Shown here: one piece after another, positions 35,601 to 50,081 of the stretch
Layout of the letters: each line of letters opens with the position of its first letter
Numbering within the stretch: position 1 is the first letter of the stretch
DNA from: Rutstroemia sp. NJR-2017a BVV2
Taxonomy: Eukaryota; Ascomycota; Leotiomycetes; Helotiales; Rutstroemiaceae
Assembly (NCBI GenBank): GCA_002946415.1
Contig: NJPS01000037.1
Coordinates: forward strand, 62,001 to 126,000
Direction: 5' to 3'
DNA length: 64,000 bases
Translations under genes and position numbers: made by a program
The notes under the pieces: model-generated
Seen by the model: the letters and a program-made list of their open reading frames with translations, nothing else
Told to the model about the DNA's origin: nothing
Databases searched by the model: none

Positions 35601-37271
35601 TTATTATTACTTTCCTTTATATATATAATCTAATTTTTTTGGAATTTAAGAAAGTTTCTTCTTATCTAACTATTATATACTTTATCTTTATAAATTATAT
35701 TATAATAATATATCTAATTATAAATTATAAAATCAGAAAATATTATAATTGATCTCAAGATTTTATATCAATATAATCGGATTTAGCTCAAATATAATAT
35801 AATTATATAAGATATCTTAGTAAAATTGTTTTAGAGAAATTGGTAAATAGAATAAGAGAAATAAAAATTAAAAGAATTTCTCGAATTAATTACAAAAACT
35901 ATTTTTTAGTATATACTAAATAAGTTATTAATTATTAATTTAGAAATTGGTAATTTAGATAATCTTTTATAAAGTTATATAAAATCTTTTCAACTTTCCG
36001 AAAGTATTTAATAATTATATATAACTTTTAGTAATTAAGGAGATATATAATAAGAAAATTTTTAGATTTCCATTAATTCAGAAAACTTATTTAGAAATAT
36101 TCTATATTATTATTATTTTTGAAATATAGATAAAATAGTAATATAACTTATTTATATATATTATTAAATAAGATAATAATATTTCTATAATTAGAATCAA
36201 AAACTATATTAGTTTTGAGATCTAAATTAAATAAAAAAAGATTAAAATAAAATTATTATTAGTAAATATTTATTAATTAAATAGTAGTATAAAAAAAGCA
36301 AAATAGGAAATTATTACTAAATCAATTAAAATATAAATCTAAATAAACTTCTTTTCTAATCTTTAACTTGAGATTATAGTTATAATAATATATTTTTATA
36401 ATATCAGTTTATTAGAAACAAAAGATTTTATCAAAAATATAGAAAAGGAATTCGAGAATCTAGATATTGATTATTTATATAAAAGAGATAATAAAGATTG
36501 ATTAAGTAAGAAATAAAATTCCTATTTTAAAGAACTTTAATATAAAGAATAGAAAAAAGAAAAGAAGATTAGTAATAATTAGTTTGTTTTTAACTAAAAT
36601 TTTATATTAAGGTTCTAGTAATATTACTACTATATTATAATATTTTTATAATTCTCTATTAGTAAACTCTAATATATTAATTACTTTAAATTTATTATAA
36701 GATAATAATTCGTTATAAGAATATTACTATATCAGATCTAAGAAGAAATTATAATAGGAATATAAAAAACTAGAATTATATCGATAGTTAAATAGAATTT
36801 ATTAGTAGAATTACTAATTTCCGAGATCTAATTAATATCGATTATATAAGAAAAGAGAAATAATTCTGATAATTCTAATATATTAATAAACCTCTTTAGT
36901 AAAAGAGATTAGAAAAGTAAAATAAAAGATATCTAATTAATATAGAAAGTAACTTAGCTAATAACCTAATAAGAGATAATTATAGAAGTTAAATTAATAG
37001 TATTACAAAAGATTCTTAACAAAATAAAAAGATATAAAGAAATATTTATAAAAAAGTAATAGAAAGAGAATATATTTATAGAGAAAGAAAGATAAAAGAT
37101 ATTTTTAAAAATAGAAATTACAAATTTAGAAGTAAAAGAAGAATAAGAGATAATAATAAAGTAGATATAATAAAAACAATATATAATCGATATATTGAAG
37201 TTAGTAAATAGATAACTTATATAACTATATACCAACTTTATTCTTCTTTCGATCTATTAATAAATATCTAA

Positions 37272-40200
37272 TATAATGAACTTTATGAAAGTAGCTTGGA
37301 GCTAGTTCTCTACCTGAGGTTTGCTTAGTCAAACTCCCTACCTAAGTTACTATAGTATTAGTATATTATATACTCTATATATAATTAATTTCCTATATTT
37401 AAACTCTTCGAGTTTTAGAACTCTTTTAGTTTTTTAGTTATTAATTCTAAAGCTAAATCTATTCTATTATTGAAGGTTCATTATATTATTAACAACTTAT
37501 AACTCTACTAGCTATATTAACAACTATCTAAATAATATCAGTTATTTATCCCTCTTTATCTCTAATTACTCTAATTACTAAATAGTAAGAGTAGACCTAT
37601 TCTGAGAGATTCTCGATATATAGTAATTACTAATAATTCTTATAATATATCCCTTATTCAGTAATAATAACAATAATAAGTAGAATATCCTTTAAATATT
37701 TAATTAATATCTATTCTACTATTAGTAGTATCCTACTTTCTAGATAGTATATCGATATCTAAGAAGGAGCTAGTATAGATAATAATAATAATAGTAGAGA
37801 TCAGAATAGAACTCTTTCTCAATAAGAGATATAAAGTTTAATATCTAGTATTACTATCTTCTGAGCTACTAATAAAAGTATCGACAACTAAGTAAGTATA
37901 AATATACTAATACTAGAAAAGCAGAATATCTTTCTTATAGAGTAACTATAAGAACTCTCTAGAGAAATCGATAGATTAAGAAGTATTCAACTATTAATCA
38001 AGTAAATTATACTAGTACCTCCAATAAGAAAATATATATACTTCTCTCAAGATATCCTATATATAGCAAAAATATATAAGATATAGTAACAACCTTATAT
38101 ACAAATCTACAATTTATCTATATTGATCAGCTTAGTTCCTTATTATCTTAAGATAACAGATCTATATAATAAACTAAATAATAGTATAAATATTAAGCTA
38201 AGTTTATAAAAAATACTTATATTAGAATAACTCAAGATTTACTAGTATATACTATTAACTAAGAGCTTCTGATAATAATATATTCTAGAGTAGATATAAG
38301 ATATAATACTAGTATACCTCGAAGGATTATACCTATAGCGATCTTCCTCTTTAATAACTATATAGCTTATCGAATTAGTAGTAACTTTCTTGACTGATTT
38401 AGTAGAAGTATAGTATATAGCTAATAAATACTATATATTTCGTATAAGCAACTTAAGCTTTATCAAGTTCTACTAATAGTTTATACTACTTATTACTATT
38501 GTAGATATTATAGATAAATATATTCTTTGCTAGGATCTAACTATTAAAGTTACCGAGTTCTACCAATATACTATAGATATAGGATATATAATTAGCTAAT
38601 CTCTTAAAAACAATATATAGATCTATTAATAGTTCGAAGTAAATAAAGTAGGAATCAAGATTATAAATATTATATATTCCGATATCCCTATTAGCAACCT
38701 TATTTATAGATCACAAAATGGATTTTATATTACAAATAAAAATAAGTTAATTATCCAAGCAAAGTAACCTAATATTCTATATATATATATATCTATAAAC
38801 CTATACCTTAATACTTTTGTATTTATTAATACTCTATAGTACTTTACCTCTTACTGTAATACCCCTACTTTTCAATAAAGCAATATATAATACTATTTCA
38901 CTTCCTTAGGCAACTATAGTAGAGATCGAGTTAGATTCTATATTCTTTATATTATAGATATAATTGAATACTCGGAGATAGATAAAGATTAAGAAATCTT
39001 TATAGATATCTAAAAAGGTCCTACTATAGCTGAAAAAGAGGTAATTGTTTATATAATTTATAAAGAGATAAACTAGGTAAAAGATATTATCTAGTAAAAA
39101 ACTTCTTTCTAGATAAGCTAAGAAATATAAGATATTTGGATTTTATTATCTTAATAGAAGAAGAATATATAATATTCTTATATATTTTAATAAAGAATAG
39201 TTTCTTCTTCTAATCCAAAGCTCTTATTGATTTAGGAATAAATAGTTTTATATTTATTAATATATCTTTCTTTAAATATCTTTCTCTTATTCTAAAATCT
39301 ATTTTTAAATATTTGAAATCCCTTTTATAGATTAAGAGCTATAATAATATCAAAGGTTAGAAGATTATATATTATATTTTAATTAACTTTATAATCGATA
39401 ACTATATATAATCGTTTATCCTTTTTTTAATTATCTATCTTGGATCCTAATATATTATCCTAGGACAATAATAGCTTGCTGAATATTATATACTTCTAGA
39501 TTATATATATCGCCGACTTAAGTAACCAATTAACCTATTTTATATATTTAATTACTTTATCAACTTCGAAATATAACTAGATAACAACAAATCTATAATT
39601 AATTACTTCTACTAAGCTAATACCGATTAGAGAGATAGATAACTAGATATATTCTAGAAAAAGAAATATTCTCTAATCTAAACTAAAATAGTTAATATAA
39701 TTACTCTACTCTATAAATCAATTGAAAAGTACTTATCTAAACCAGAATCAGATTCTATCTTTCCTGATTTTGCTCTATTTAGTAGATTGAATTCTAGTAT
39801 AACTAAAGTAATTCCAATTAGTATTAGGTTATTCTATAAGAAGTTAGTAAAGCTAAGTACTATCAAGATAGAAAAGAAGTTGAGAATAATAGAAATACTA
39901 TTTTCTCCAACTCTTAAGTACTTTTCAAAGCCTTTCTGGATACCTTCTACTATATATAAATTCTCTATTTTTGAAATTTATACTATCTCAGATACTACTT
40001 TAAATATTATCTATAAAAGATATAGTAATTACAAACTATTTACTATAACTTTACAAAAACTAGATAACCTAATCGACTAATACCGAGATATCTAGAACGA
40101 AAAGTAATAGAAAGTAGTTTTTATAATCTAACTTCTCTTTCTTTAATTCTGATAAGTAATTATATATTCTCTTCTATAAATAGATACTATCGAGCTTCTA

Positions 40201-43200
40201 ATCTCCGATAAGTATACTAACTATATCTATATCTTCTCTAAAGCTAAATTAGATATCCTATTATCCTATTATCTCTATAACTACAAAATCTATTTAGAGG
40301 ATAATAGTAAGAAAGTACTAAAATATAACTTGCTTTATAGAATATTGTTTGAAGAACTTGAGATTATCAAAAAATACTTTATAGAGAATCTATTAAAAGG
40401 TTTTATTGAATCTAGCTAAATACTATTTATAATTTCTATTTTCTTTGTTAAGAAACTTATAGATAGATTATATTTCTATATCGATTTCTGAATACTTAAT
40501 ATCTTTACTTATAAGAATCAGTATTTACTACTTCTAATTAATGAAATATTTACTAATATTATAAATACAAAGATCTTTACTAAACTAGATATCTACTAAA
40601 TCTTCTATTATATTCAAATAGATTCTATTTCGGAAGAATATACTACCTTTCAAATATACTATAGAATATATAAATATAAAGTTATATTTTTCGAACTGAT
40701 AAATAGTTTTGTAACTTACTAATACTATATAAATAATATACTTTTCGACTATCTAGATATATTCTATATTGTTTATTTAGATAATATCCTGATTTACTCT
40801 GAGAACAAGCTAGAATATATAATATATATAAAGCTAGTTCTATAATACCTCCAAGATACTAGTCTCCAGATCGATATAAAGAAATATAAATTCGATATCA
40901 AATAGATAAGATATTTAGAATTTATTATCTCTACCGAAGATATTGAAGTAAATCTAGAAAAAGTTACTATTATACAAAAATAGCAATATTCTAATATTAT
41001 AAAAGATATTCAATTTTTCTTAGATTTCTATAACTTCTATTACTAATTTATCTATAACTTTGACTTGATTATAAAACCTTTGATCAATCTAACGAAGACT
41101 AGAACTTACTTCGATTTCGATAAAAGCTATTAATAAATATTCAATATATTAAAAGAGATACTAACTTCTATTCTTCTACTCAAATACTATAATTATATAT
41201 TCCTCTATATACTAGAAACCAATATATCAGATAAAGTAGTAGCTAGTATACTTTTATAGAAATATAGAGATAATTACTTATTTATTATTTACTTCTCAAA
41301 AACTATATAAATAGTAGAGCTCAATTATAAGATATATAATAAAGAAATACTAGCTATTATTAAATTATTTGCGAATTAATATACCGAATTAACTAATATC
41401 TTTTACTAGATATATATCTATATTAACTATAAGATACTAAAGTATTTTATATTAATCAAGTCTCTTAATATTCGCTAAATATACTAGACTGAACTACTTA
41501 CCGACTACTACTTCTTGATTATATATTACTTCAGAAAGCAGAACTCTTTAATTGATACTTTAATCTACAAAATAGATAAATTGAACTTCTAGAATAAAGC
41601 TAAGAAGAAGAAAAAAGTATAGTAGTTACTAAAGAAAGAGTAATTAGATTTTCAGATAATTGTTATTCAAATATATATCTACTTTTGCGAAACTGACTTT
41701 TAGCTATCTAAGCTATATAGTATATCAAATCAACTAATTCTTATTATATATATTTTATAGATAAACCAAGAAACGAAAAACTTGCAATCACTAAGAATTA
41801 TATCGATTATCAACCAAGTTAAACTTTTTATATAAAATAGTTTTTTACTATATAAAGATTATCTAATTATTCTTAATATAGCTAATTTATATATCTTTCT
41901 AATCTACGAAGTCCACGACTTTGTAATAATTATATATTCTAGTATTCAGAAGATTATATTACTATTTATCTACTAGTACTATTGGTATAACCTTTAAGAT
42001 AATATTACTATTTATATATATAACTACTATATCTACTATTGTAGTTTAATACCAAGAAATAAAATACTTAGTTTACTATATCTCTTACTAATCTCTATAT
42101 ATACTTAGAAGTATATTACTATAGATTATTATAACTTCAATAAGGATAAATACGAATTCGATAATATATTAGTTATTATCGATTATCTAAGTAAACAAAC
42201 TATTACTATTTCCTATTATAAGACTATCGATATATATAAATAGGCTAAACTATATTTGATATATATTTATCAATATTATAGTCTACCAATTATTATACTA
42301 TTAAATTATAGTTCTTAGTTTATTTTCTCCTTTTAGAAAGAATTCAATAGTATCTTAGATATAAATACTAAACTCTCTATTATAGACTACCTATAAATAG
42401 ATAGCTAGATAGAGATTTATAATTAATATTTATAAAAGTACTTAAGATTCTTTATTAGCTACTACCAAAATGATTAGTCGGAATACCTCTCTATAATAAA
42501 CTATATCTAGTTAATACTTCTATATTTGTTATTTGAAGACCTTCTATCTTTCGAAGTATTCTATAGATATATTCCTAGAGTCTTATAGAACTGGTAAATA
42601 AATTACTTTATAGTTGATAATTTTAATATAGATAATATTTATATTTATACTTACTATAATCGCAAAGTACTTGAATATATATACTCTACTATATAGAGAA
42701 TATAAAACTATATATCTAAAGTAACTAATATATATCGAAGGTTTATTGATTTCGATATAGATAATTATATATAACTGGATATATAATATCTCCCGATATA
42801 GCAACTATCAAGAAAGCTTGATTACCTTATAAATAGATACTTTAAGATACTCGAGAAAATAGATTACTTATTCTGTTTGGAACTATCTAATATAATATAT
42901 ATCTATAATATATTCTTAGTAGATAAATTATATAAAGCTGCTAATAACTTATTATCTAGCTAGTATAATAAGCTCTCACTATTACTTAATATTATAAATA
43001 CCGATAAATATAAAATCAATAAAGTACTTATTTATAGAAAATATTATAGATCCCTAGAATACTATATTTCCTAGCTTAACTATAATACTGATCTGACTTA
43101 ATATAAAGCTTTTGACTTGAAGATAATACTATATAAACTATATAACTTCTATTTAGAGAATCCAATACTTCCTAGCCTATTTATTTTCTTATCCGAATAG

Positions 43201-43614
43201 CTACAACTATTCTAAGATAAAAAAGAGAATTATAACTATATAGATAGTAATTATCTAATAATACTGATTTAAAGGTATATATTTTTTAGCTTATTTCTTT
43301 AATATATTCCTTACCTTATACTTATTTAACTAATATTAATTATTAGCTCTTAGCTAAGATAATAGTATTTAAGGATAAACTTATTTGAAAAAAGAGATAA
43401 TATAACGAACTTTACAAAAACAGTTTAGAGTTAGTTTCTTATCTAAAACTTATTTAGTCAAACTCTCTACCTAAGCTACTATAGTATTAGTATATTATAT
43501 ACTCTATATATAATCAACTTCCTATATTTAAATTCTTCAAGTTCTAAAATTCTCTTAGTTCTTTAGTTATTAATTCTAAAGCTAAATCTACTCTATTATT
43601 GAAGGTTTATTATA
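37272..43614 (+). mobile_element. Innermost element: Ty3/gypsy family A, plus strand
   Basis: Full-length 6,343-bp copy with 214-bp LTRs at 37272-37485 and 43401-43614 and target duplication TCTAA (37267-37271 and 43615-43619), inserted into the gag part of element C. It is visibly less AT-saturated than its surroundings. A 97-codon open stretch survives at 39787-40080 between protease and RT (the linker region). RT follows at about 40430-40800: FFVKKLIDRLYFYIDF, then IFTKLDIY, YLDNILIYSENKLEY, with YLDD changed to YLDN. RNase H and integrase remnants extend to about 43.2 kb. Same family as the outermost element, in opposite orientation. Confidence 0.93.
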
Positions 43615-46600
43615 TCTAAGATAAAAGATCTATTTTAATATAATAAAAAGATCTATTAAGAAACTTATATATTTTTTAACTAAATAGAAGATAAATAGTA
43701 AATAAATTATAACTTAATATAGATTACTAATAAAGATAAGATTAACTATTATATCTAATATTTCGATATAATTCTAAGAAAAATATAATATATATAAAAG
43801 AAAGAAATAAAAAAAGAAAGATCGATATAGAAAGAATTTATAGGATATATAATAGATTTAATAATAAAAATAGATAACCGAATATTTAGTATATCTATTA
43901 TATATAAGAAAGTCCGATAAAAACTAGAATAGTTTATTACTAATTTTATTATCTATTTAGATAATATAGAATATAAACTAGATATAACTAATTCAGATAA
44001 AAAAAGAAAGAAACTTTTTATGAAATTAGATTCTAAACTATAAAAGAAAATTATCTAATATAATAAGATCTCTATAACTAAATAGGATTTCATCAACTTA
44101 GTATAAAGATTAGAGAAAATAGATAATATCTTTTAAGATAATAATAATAACTATTATTTGAATAGAACTAAGAAGTTATTAACTTAGAAGATAGATAATA
44201 ATTATTCAATTAAGGAAAAGAAAATATTAATTATATTAATTAACTAGATTCTAACTAATAACAAAACAGAAGTTAAAAGAAAATACTATAATTATAATAG
44301 ACTTAGATATATCAATAAAGAATATTAGTAGAATCGATATATAGATAGAATAGTAACTTATTATAAATATAACGAAACTAGATATTATATTAATAATTAC
44401 CTAAAACTAATCTCTATAATATTATAATTATCAGGAAATAGAACTATCTAGTTAATATTATTTTTAAATAGTTAAATATTCTCGGAGAAGTAGGAAATAA
44501 AGAAAAAAGAATAATTATTTCGATATAGATATAAAAACTAAATAGATAGAAAATAAAATAGATATTAATAGATAGCAAAATAGAGGAAAATTATATAGTA
44601 ACTTAAGTAATAGATAAATAGAATCTAATTATTATTTTGTTATATATAACTTGGAAATCCCGAAAGTAATTCTGATTTTGAGTATTCTATAGCTTGAAGT
44701 TATAAACTCTAATATCGACTAGCTATTATATATATAGTACTATAATAATATATTATCTATAATCGAAATTATAGATACTAAGAAATTTATATATTATACT
44801 AAGAAGAAATAACTTGATATTTATATATTGATATTAGAATAATAAAGAAATATATGAAATATAGAAGAAAGAATACTAAAAATAATCAAAATAGAAAGTA
44901 TCTAGTTATTATAGAAATATTAAAAGTATTAAGATATTTTCGATAAAATAGAATAAAAATATTTCTTAATCATTATATAATAGAATACTATATTAATCTC
45001 GAACTAGATATTATATTATCTTTTAGATTTTTATATCTATTATTAGATCTTAAGTTTTAAGTTTTGCGAGAATATCTCAAAGTTTATAAAGATAGAAAGT
45101 AGATATATTATTTAATTAGTATTATAAATATACTAATTATATTTATCAAAAAGAAAGATAATAATTTATATTTTTATATCGACTATTATAAATTTAATAA
45201 AATTATAATCAAGAATCAAATATTTCTTCTTCTTATAAATAAGATATTAAATAGATTGAATTAAGTTAAAGTATTTACAAAGCTAGATTTGAAGAATATT
45301 TATTATAGAATTAGAATTCGAGAAAATAATAAATAGAAGATAGCTTTCTAGATTTAGTATAGATATTATAAATATTATATTATATTATTCAGATTATCCA
45401 ATATTCTAATGATATTCTAGATTTATATTAATAAAGTTTTGGTAAAGTTGGTAGATATAATTTATATTATTTATCTTGATAATATCCTTATTTACTTTGA
45501 AAATAAAAGTAAATACTATAATATTATTATAGAAATATTCTGGAGATTTAGAGAATTCAAACTTTATACTAATTTCTAGAAATAAAAGATATATAAATAG
45601 AAGAAGAATATATTATTATAATCTATAAATAGTTATTACTAAAAACCTATTAAGAAATATAGATTTTCTAAGAATTTGCTAATTTCTATAAATAATTTAT
45701 CGAAAACTACTTGAGAGTTATATAACTACTCTCTGATTTACTAAAAGATATAATAAAAGTATTTCAAATAATAGATAAAATATAAATAGTATTTAAATAA
45801 CTAAAAAATATATTTACTTTTATACTAATACTTAAATATTTTGATCTTTCGAAGAGAATCTATTTAGAGATCGATATTTCTAGGTTTATAATAGTAGAGA
45901 TCTTATCTTAATTATATAATAAAGGATTATTAAGCTGATAATATTTTATTACCTTTTATTTATATAAATTATAAAACTCTAAAATCAGATATAAAATCTA
46001 TAATCTTAAGTTAATAGTTATAATTATAAATTTCAAATAATAATAGTATTATCTTCAATATATATATAAGATAGTTATAATTAAGATAGATTATAATAAT
46101 CTAAAATACTTTATAATTAAGAAGAAATTAAATAACTATTAGATAAAATAGATAAAAAGTTTAACTAAGTTCGACTTTATAATTGAATACTATTTAGATA
46201 AATCTAATTTTATAAATAATCTATTAAGATAACTAAATTATTAATAAAAGATAAATATTATTGAAGATAAAATATTCTTTATTTTATAGATAAAGTTATA
46301 AACTTTAAATATAGTAATAGTAATAAATATTAATTATAGTATTTATAAATTAGATAGTATATTTTATCGACCAAATAAGTTGTTAAAATAGAAGTTATAT
46401 ATTAAGTTTATTAAGAATTATATTAGGGAATTAGGTTTGATCTATCTCTAATAAATCAGTTTTATTGAAGATATTATTATATTATAAAAGTGGAATATAA
46501 GTATTTTAGTTATTGAAAATATTATAAAAGAATTAGATTTATCTTATCTTTTATAAATCTATTCTATAAATAAGAATACTTTATATAGATAAAATATAAA

Positions 46601-47999
46601 TAAAGTTACTAAAGATAATATTGAAGAATTGGATTTATTCTATTTCTTATAAGATATATAATATAATAAAATTATATTATTATTTAGTTAGCTATATATA
46701 ATATAGAGTTTATATATAGAAAACTATATAGTTAGATCTAATATAAATAGTAATAATCTATTTCTTTATCTATAATCTAGATTAAGATTAAAATCGAACC
46801 GATATAGATAGTTTTTTAGAGAAATTATTAAGATAGTATTAATTAAGCTATTATATCTATACTATAAAACTTCTAAGATAGAACTAAAAATAATAAAACT
46901 AAATTATATATATAAGAAAAAAATTATATTTCAATCTATTAATAAGATTACTAATTATAAATAGTATATCTTATAGTTATTATATATATCAGTAATCGAA
47001 ATAGTATTCGAATCTATAATAGAGTTAATTATTGATATTTTCTTAATATTATAGTAAAGTAATAACTTTATTTAGAAAAAGAAATATAAATTGATATTAA
47101 AGTAAAATAAGAATATTAGATTCTAGATATAGATAAATATTATAATAAGAAATAGTAGATTTCTGAAAAAAGAGATTATTTACTATATATTACTAAATAT
47201 AAATTTTAAAATAGAACTATTATAAAGTTATTATAATAATCTGATAATAAAATATTATAAGTTTTCTAGAACTTTTGAGTTATTATTTAGAAAGTACTTT
47301 TAGTTCGATATAAGAATGGATATAAAATAATATATTAATAATTATATAATATATTAGAGAACGAAAATCAAAAGATATTTATTTTATAACAAATTAAGTT
47401 TCTTTTCTCTTCTAACTAGATTATAATAAGAGATTATAATAGATTTTATTATAAAGTTGTTATTAAGTAAACTAAATAGTTATATTTATAACTTGATTTT
47501 GATAATTATTAATAGATTTATAAAGATAATATAATATATCTTTATAACTAAAATAATTGATATTCCTATATTAATATAGATTTTTATATAGAAGATTTTT
47601 AAAGACTTTAGTATACTAATAGATATTATTATCAATTAAGGAATCTAGTTTATATTTAATTTCTAATCTATATTCTACTTTCTTTTATCTATCTATTATA
47701 GACTTAGTATAGTATTTCGATCTTAAACTAATAGATAGATAGAATATTAGAATTAGATATTTGAATATTATCTCTATTATTATTATATATATAACTAGAA
47801 CAACTATTTAATAAAATTTATACTTATAAAGTTTATATATAATAACTCCTAATATATTTCTATAGATATATCTTTATTTATTATCTTTTATAGTTTCGCT
47901 CTATATATTTAGAATATCGAAGATAATATTTCTAGAAAGAAGATATTTTATATCAAAGAAAAGATTGAGATATTTACTAGAAAATATATTTTGTTAGTA

Positions 48000-50081
48000 A
48001 TCTATCTTTATTTAGTATAAAAATATTAGAAGAAGTTTTATAATTCGAAGTATAAATAATAATAATTCCAAGTTAGCAATCGAGTTATAATCAGATTCTA
48101 TAATATTAAGTAATTTAAACTAAATATAAAATTAATAGATAAATATTTAGATCTATTTGCAATTCTTAAATATATTAGTAACTATAGTTAAATATACTAT
48201 ATATAGTTACTATCTTATTTCCGAATCTATAATATTTTTTATATTTCTTTATTAGAATTATAAATAAACTAAAAAGAAGAAATAACTGAACTACTATTAG
48301 TATAAATAGAAAACTAGTTAAAGTAGAAAGTTGAATTAGTTTAAAATTATTATAATAAGAAAAAAAGAAGATAGTATTTGATATAGTAGAAAGATTATAT
48401 CTTAGTAGAAAATATAGAGAAACTAGAAACAAATTTATTATAGATATAAGAAACTATTTAGAAATATTTGAAATTATTAATATAATAAAGTTAAATTATA
48501 ATATATATAAGTATAAGATAGAAGTGAAAAACTATATATTCAAATTCAAATTTTAAAAATAAAAATCAAAACTAATAAGAAAATCCTTTTCCTTTTTAAT
48601 ATCTTTATATCGGTTAATTAATATCTATAAAAAGAGAAAAATTATCTAAAAACCCAAAACTATAATTAATTTTCTCTATTATTAGAAATATAATTATTAC
48701 TATATTAGTTATAAAGAATATTATTCTTCTATATATTATCAAGATCAATTTCCTTATTATTATAGATAATAGAAAGAAGATAACTCTAGATAAAAGAATA
48801 TAAGATTAGTAAGATATAAGTAGAAACAAAGTATAAATAAGATTTATATTATAATATATAATATCCAAAATACTATCCAAAATATTAGAGATCTGGTTTA
48901 ATATCTTCAATCTAGTAATTATAATATTTTATAATATCTTTAATTTAATATTATCTTCTTGATTTTTCTTCGAAAATATAAACTCAACTTGGCTAGTATA
49001 GTAAGATTAAATAGATTTGAGATAATAAATTATAAATCTATTTTTAGATTTACTTTCTGATATAGTAATATACTAATTAGTTAAGAATATCAACTTATTA
49101 ATCTTAATACGAAATTGTAATAAGATCTAGCTTGGTTAGTAAAGTATAGTTAAAGAATAAAATTTATTTATAAAATAATACTTGGTTTTCTATTAAAAAT
49201 AGTAGATATAATAAATAGTTTCTGGTTTAGGAATATAATAGATAGTTAGATTGGTTATAAACTATTTGAAATAGCGAAGATAATAGAGATATATTAGTTT
49301 TATATTATTAGATAAATAAGAAGCAATCTTGAGATCTATATAGATAGATATTATAATAGTAAATAAGAAATTTAAGAAGAAATAGTATAAGTAATATAGA
49401 TATAGTATAAATATAATAAAGAAATAAGAAAAATAAAAATAAAGATAAAGAAGATAATAATAATATTATAAAGAAAAAAAATTAAATAAATAGAAAATAG
49501 AACTTTTATAGAATTATAAAGAGTTTGGAAGAAATATAATAATAATCTAGATTAAGGTTGATCGGAATTAAATAAAACAAACTATATATAAAATCAGATA
49601 AATTATATAATAGAAATAGGTAGATCGATATTATTTATAAATAAAACTATTTACTTAATACTTATATTAATATAATTCTGATAGAATTAGGTTATAAATA
49701 AGTTAAATAGATCGAATTCAGTAATAATATCAGTACTTTATATTTATTATTTCAATATCTAATATACTAAGAAGATATATTATAGATTGCTAATATTATT
49801 TTATAATAATAATCTAGAAAGTTATAAAAAGTTATTCTAGTTAAAGAAGATAATAATAACAATAGAATAATAATAGAAGATTATCAGATATAATATATTA
49901 AAGGAAGTTTTATTATTTAGTTAACAAATATAATTTTAAAATTATAATTAAACTATATATAGATAATATTAGTTATCTATCTAGAGAAAGAAGGAATTAA
50001 AAGTTCAAATACTTATATAGTAAAAGTATATATATAAAGTATAGCGAGATTATAGTAAAACCGGTTTAAAGAAGGAAATAA
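48000..50081 (+). other. Unassigned 3' part of element C
   Basis: Between the likely end of integrase and the right LTR of element C. The plus strand is purine-rich with Lys/Glu-like codon texture (49380-49500), unlike random AT decay, so it was probably coding on the plus strand. I cannot name a domain. Confidence 0.4.

Noticed and set aside
36966..37235. 89-codon minus-strand frame rich in Tyr, Phe, Ile, Ser
   Set aside because: It is the complement of a purine-rich, gag-like segment of element C in RIP-degraded DNA; the composition is an artefact of AT bias. The same holds for frames at 42583-42804, 48175-48432 and 58046-58276.
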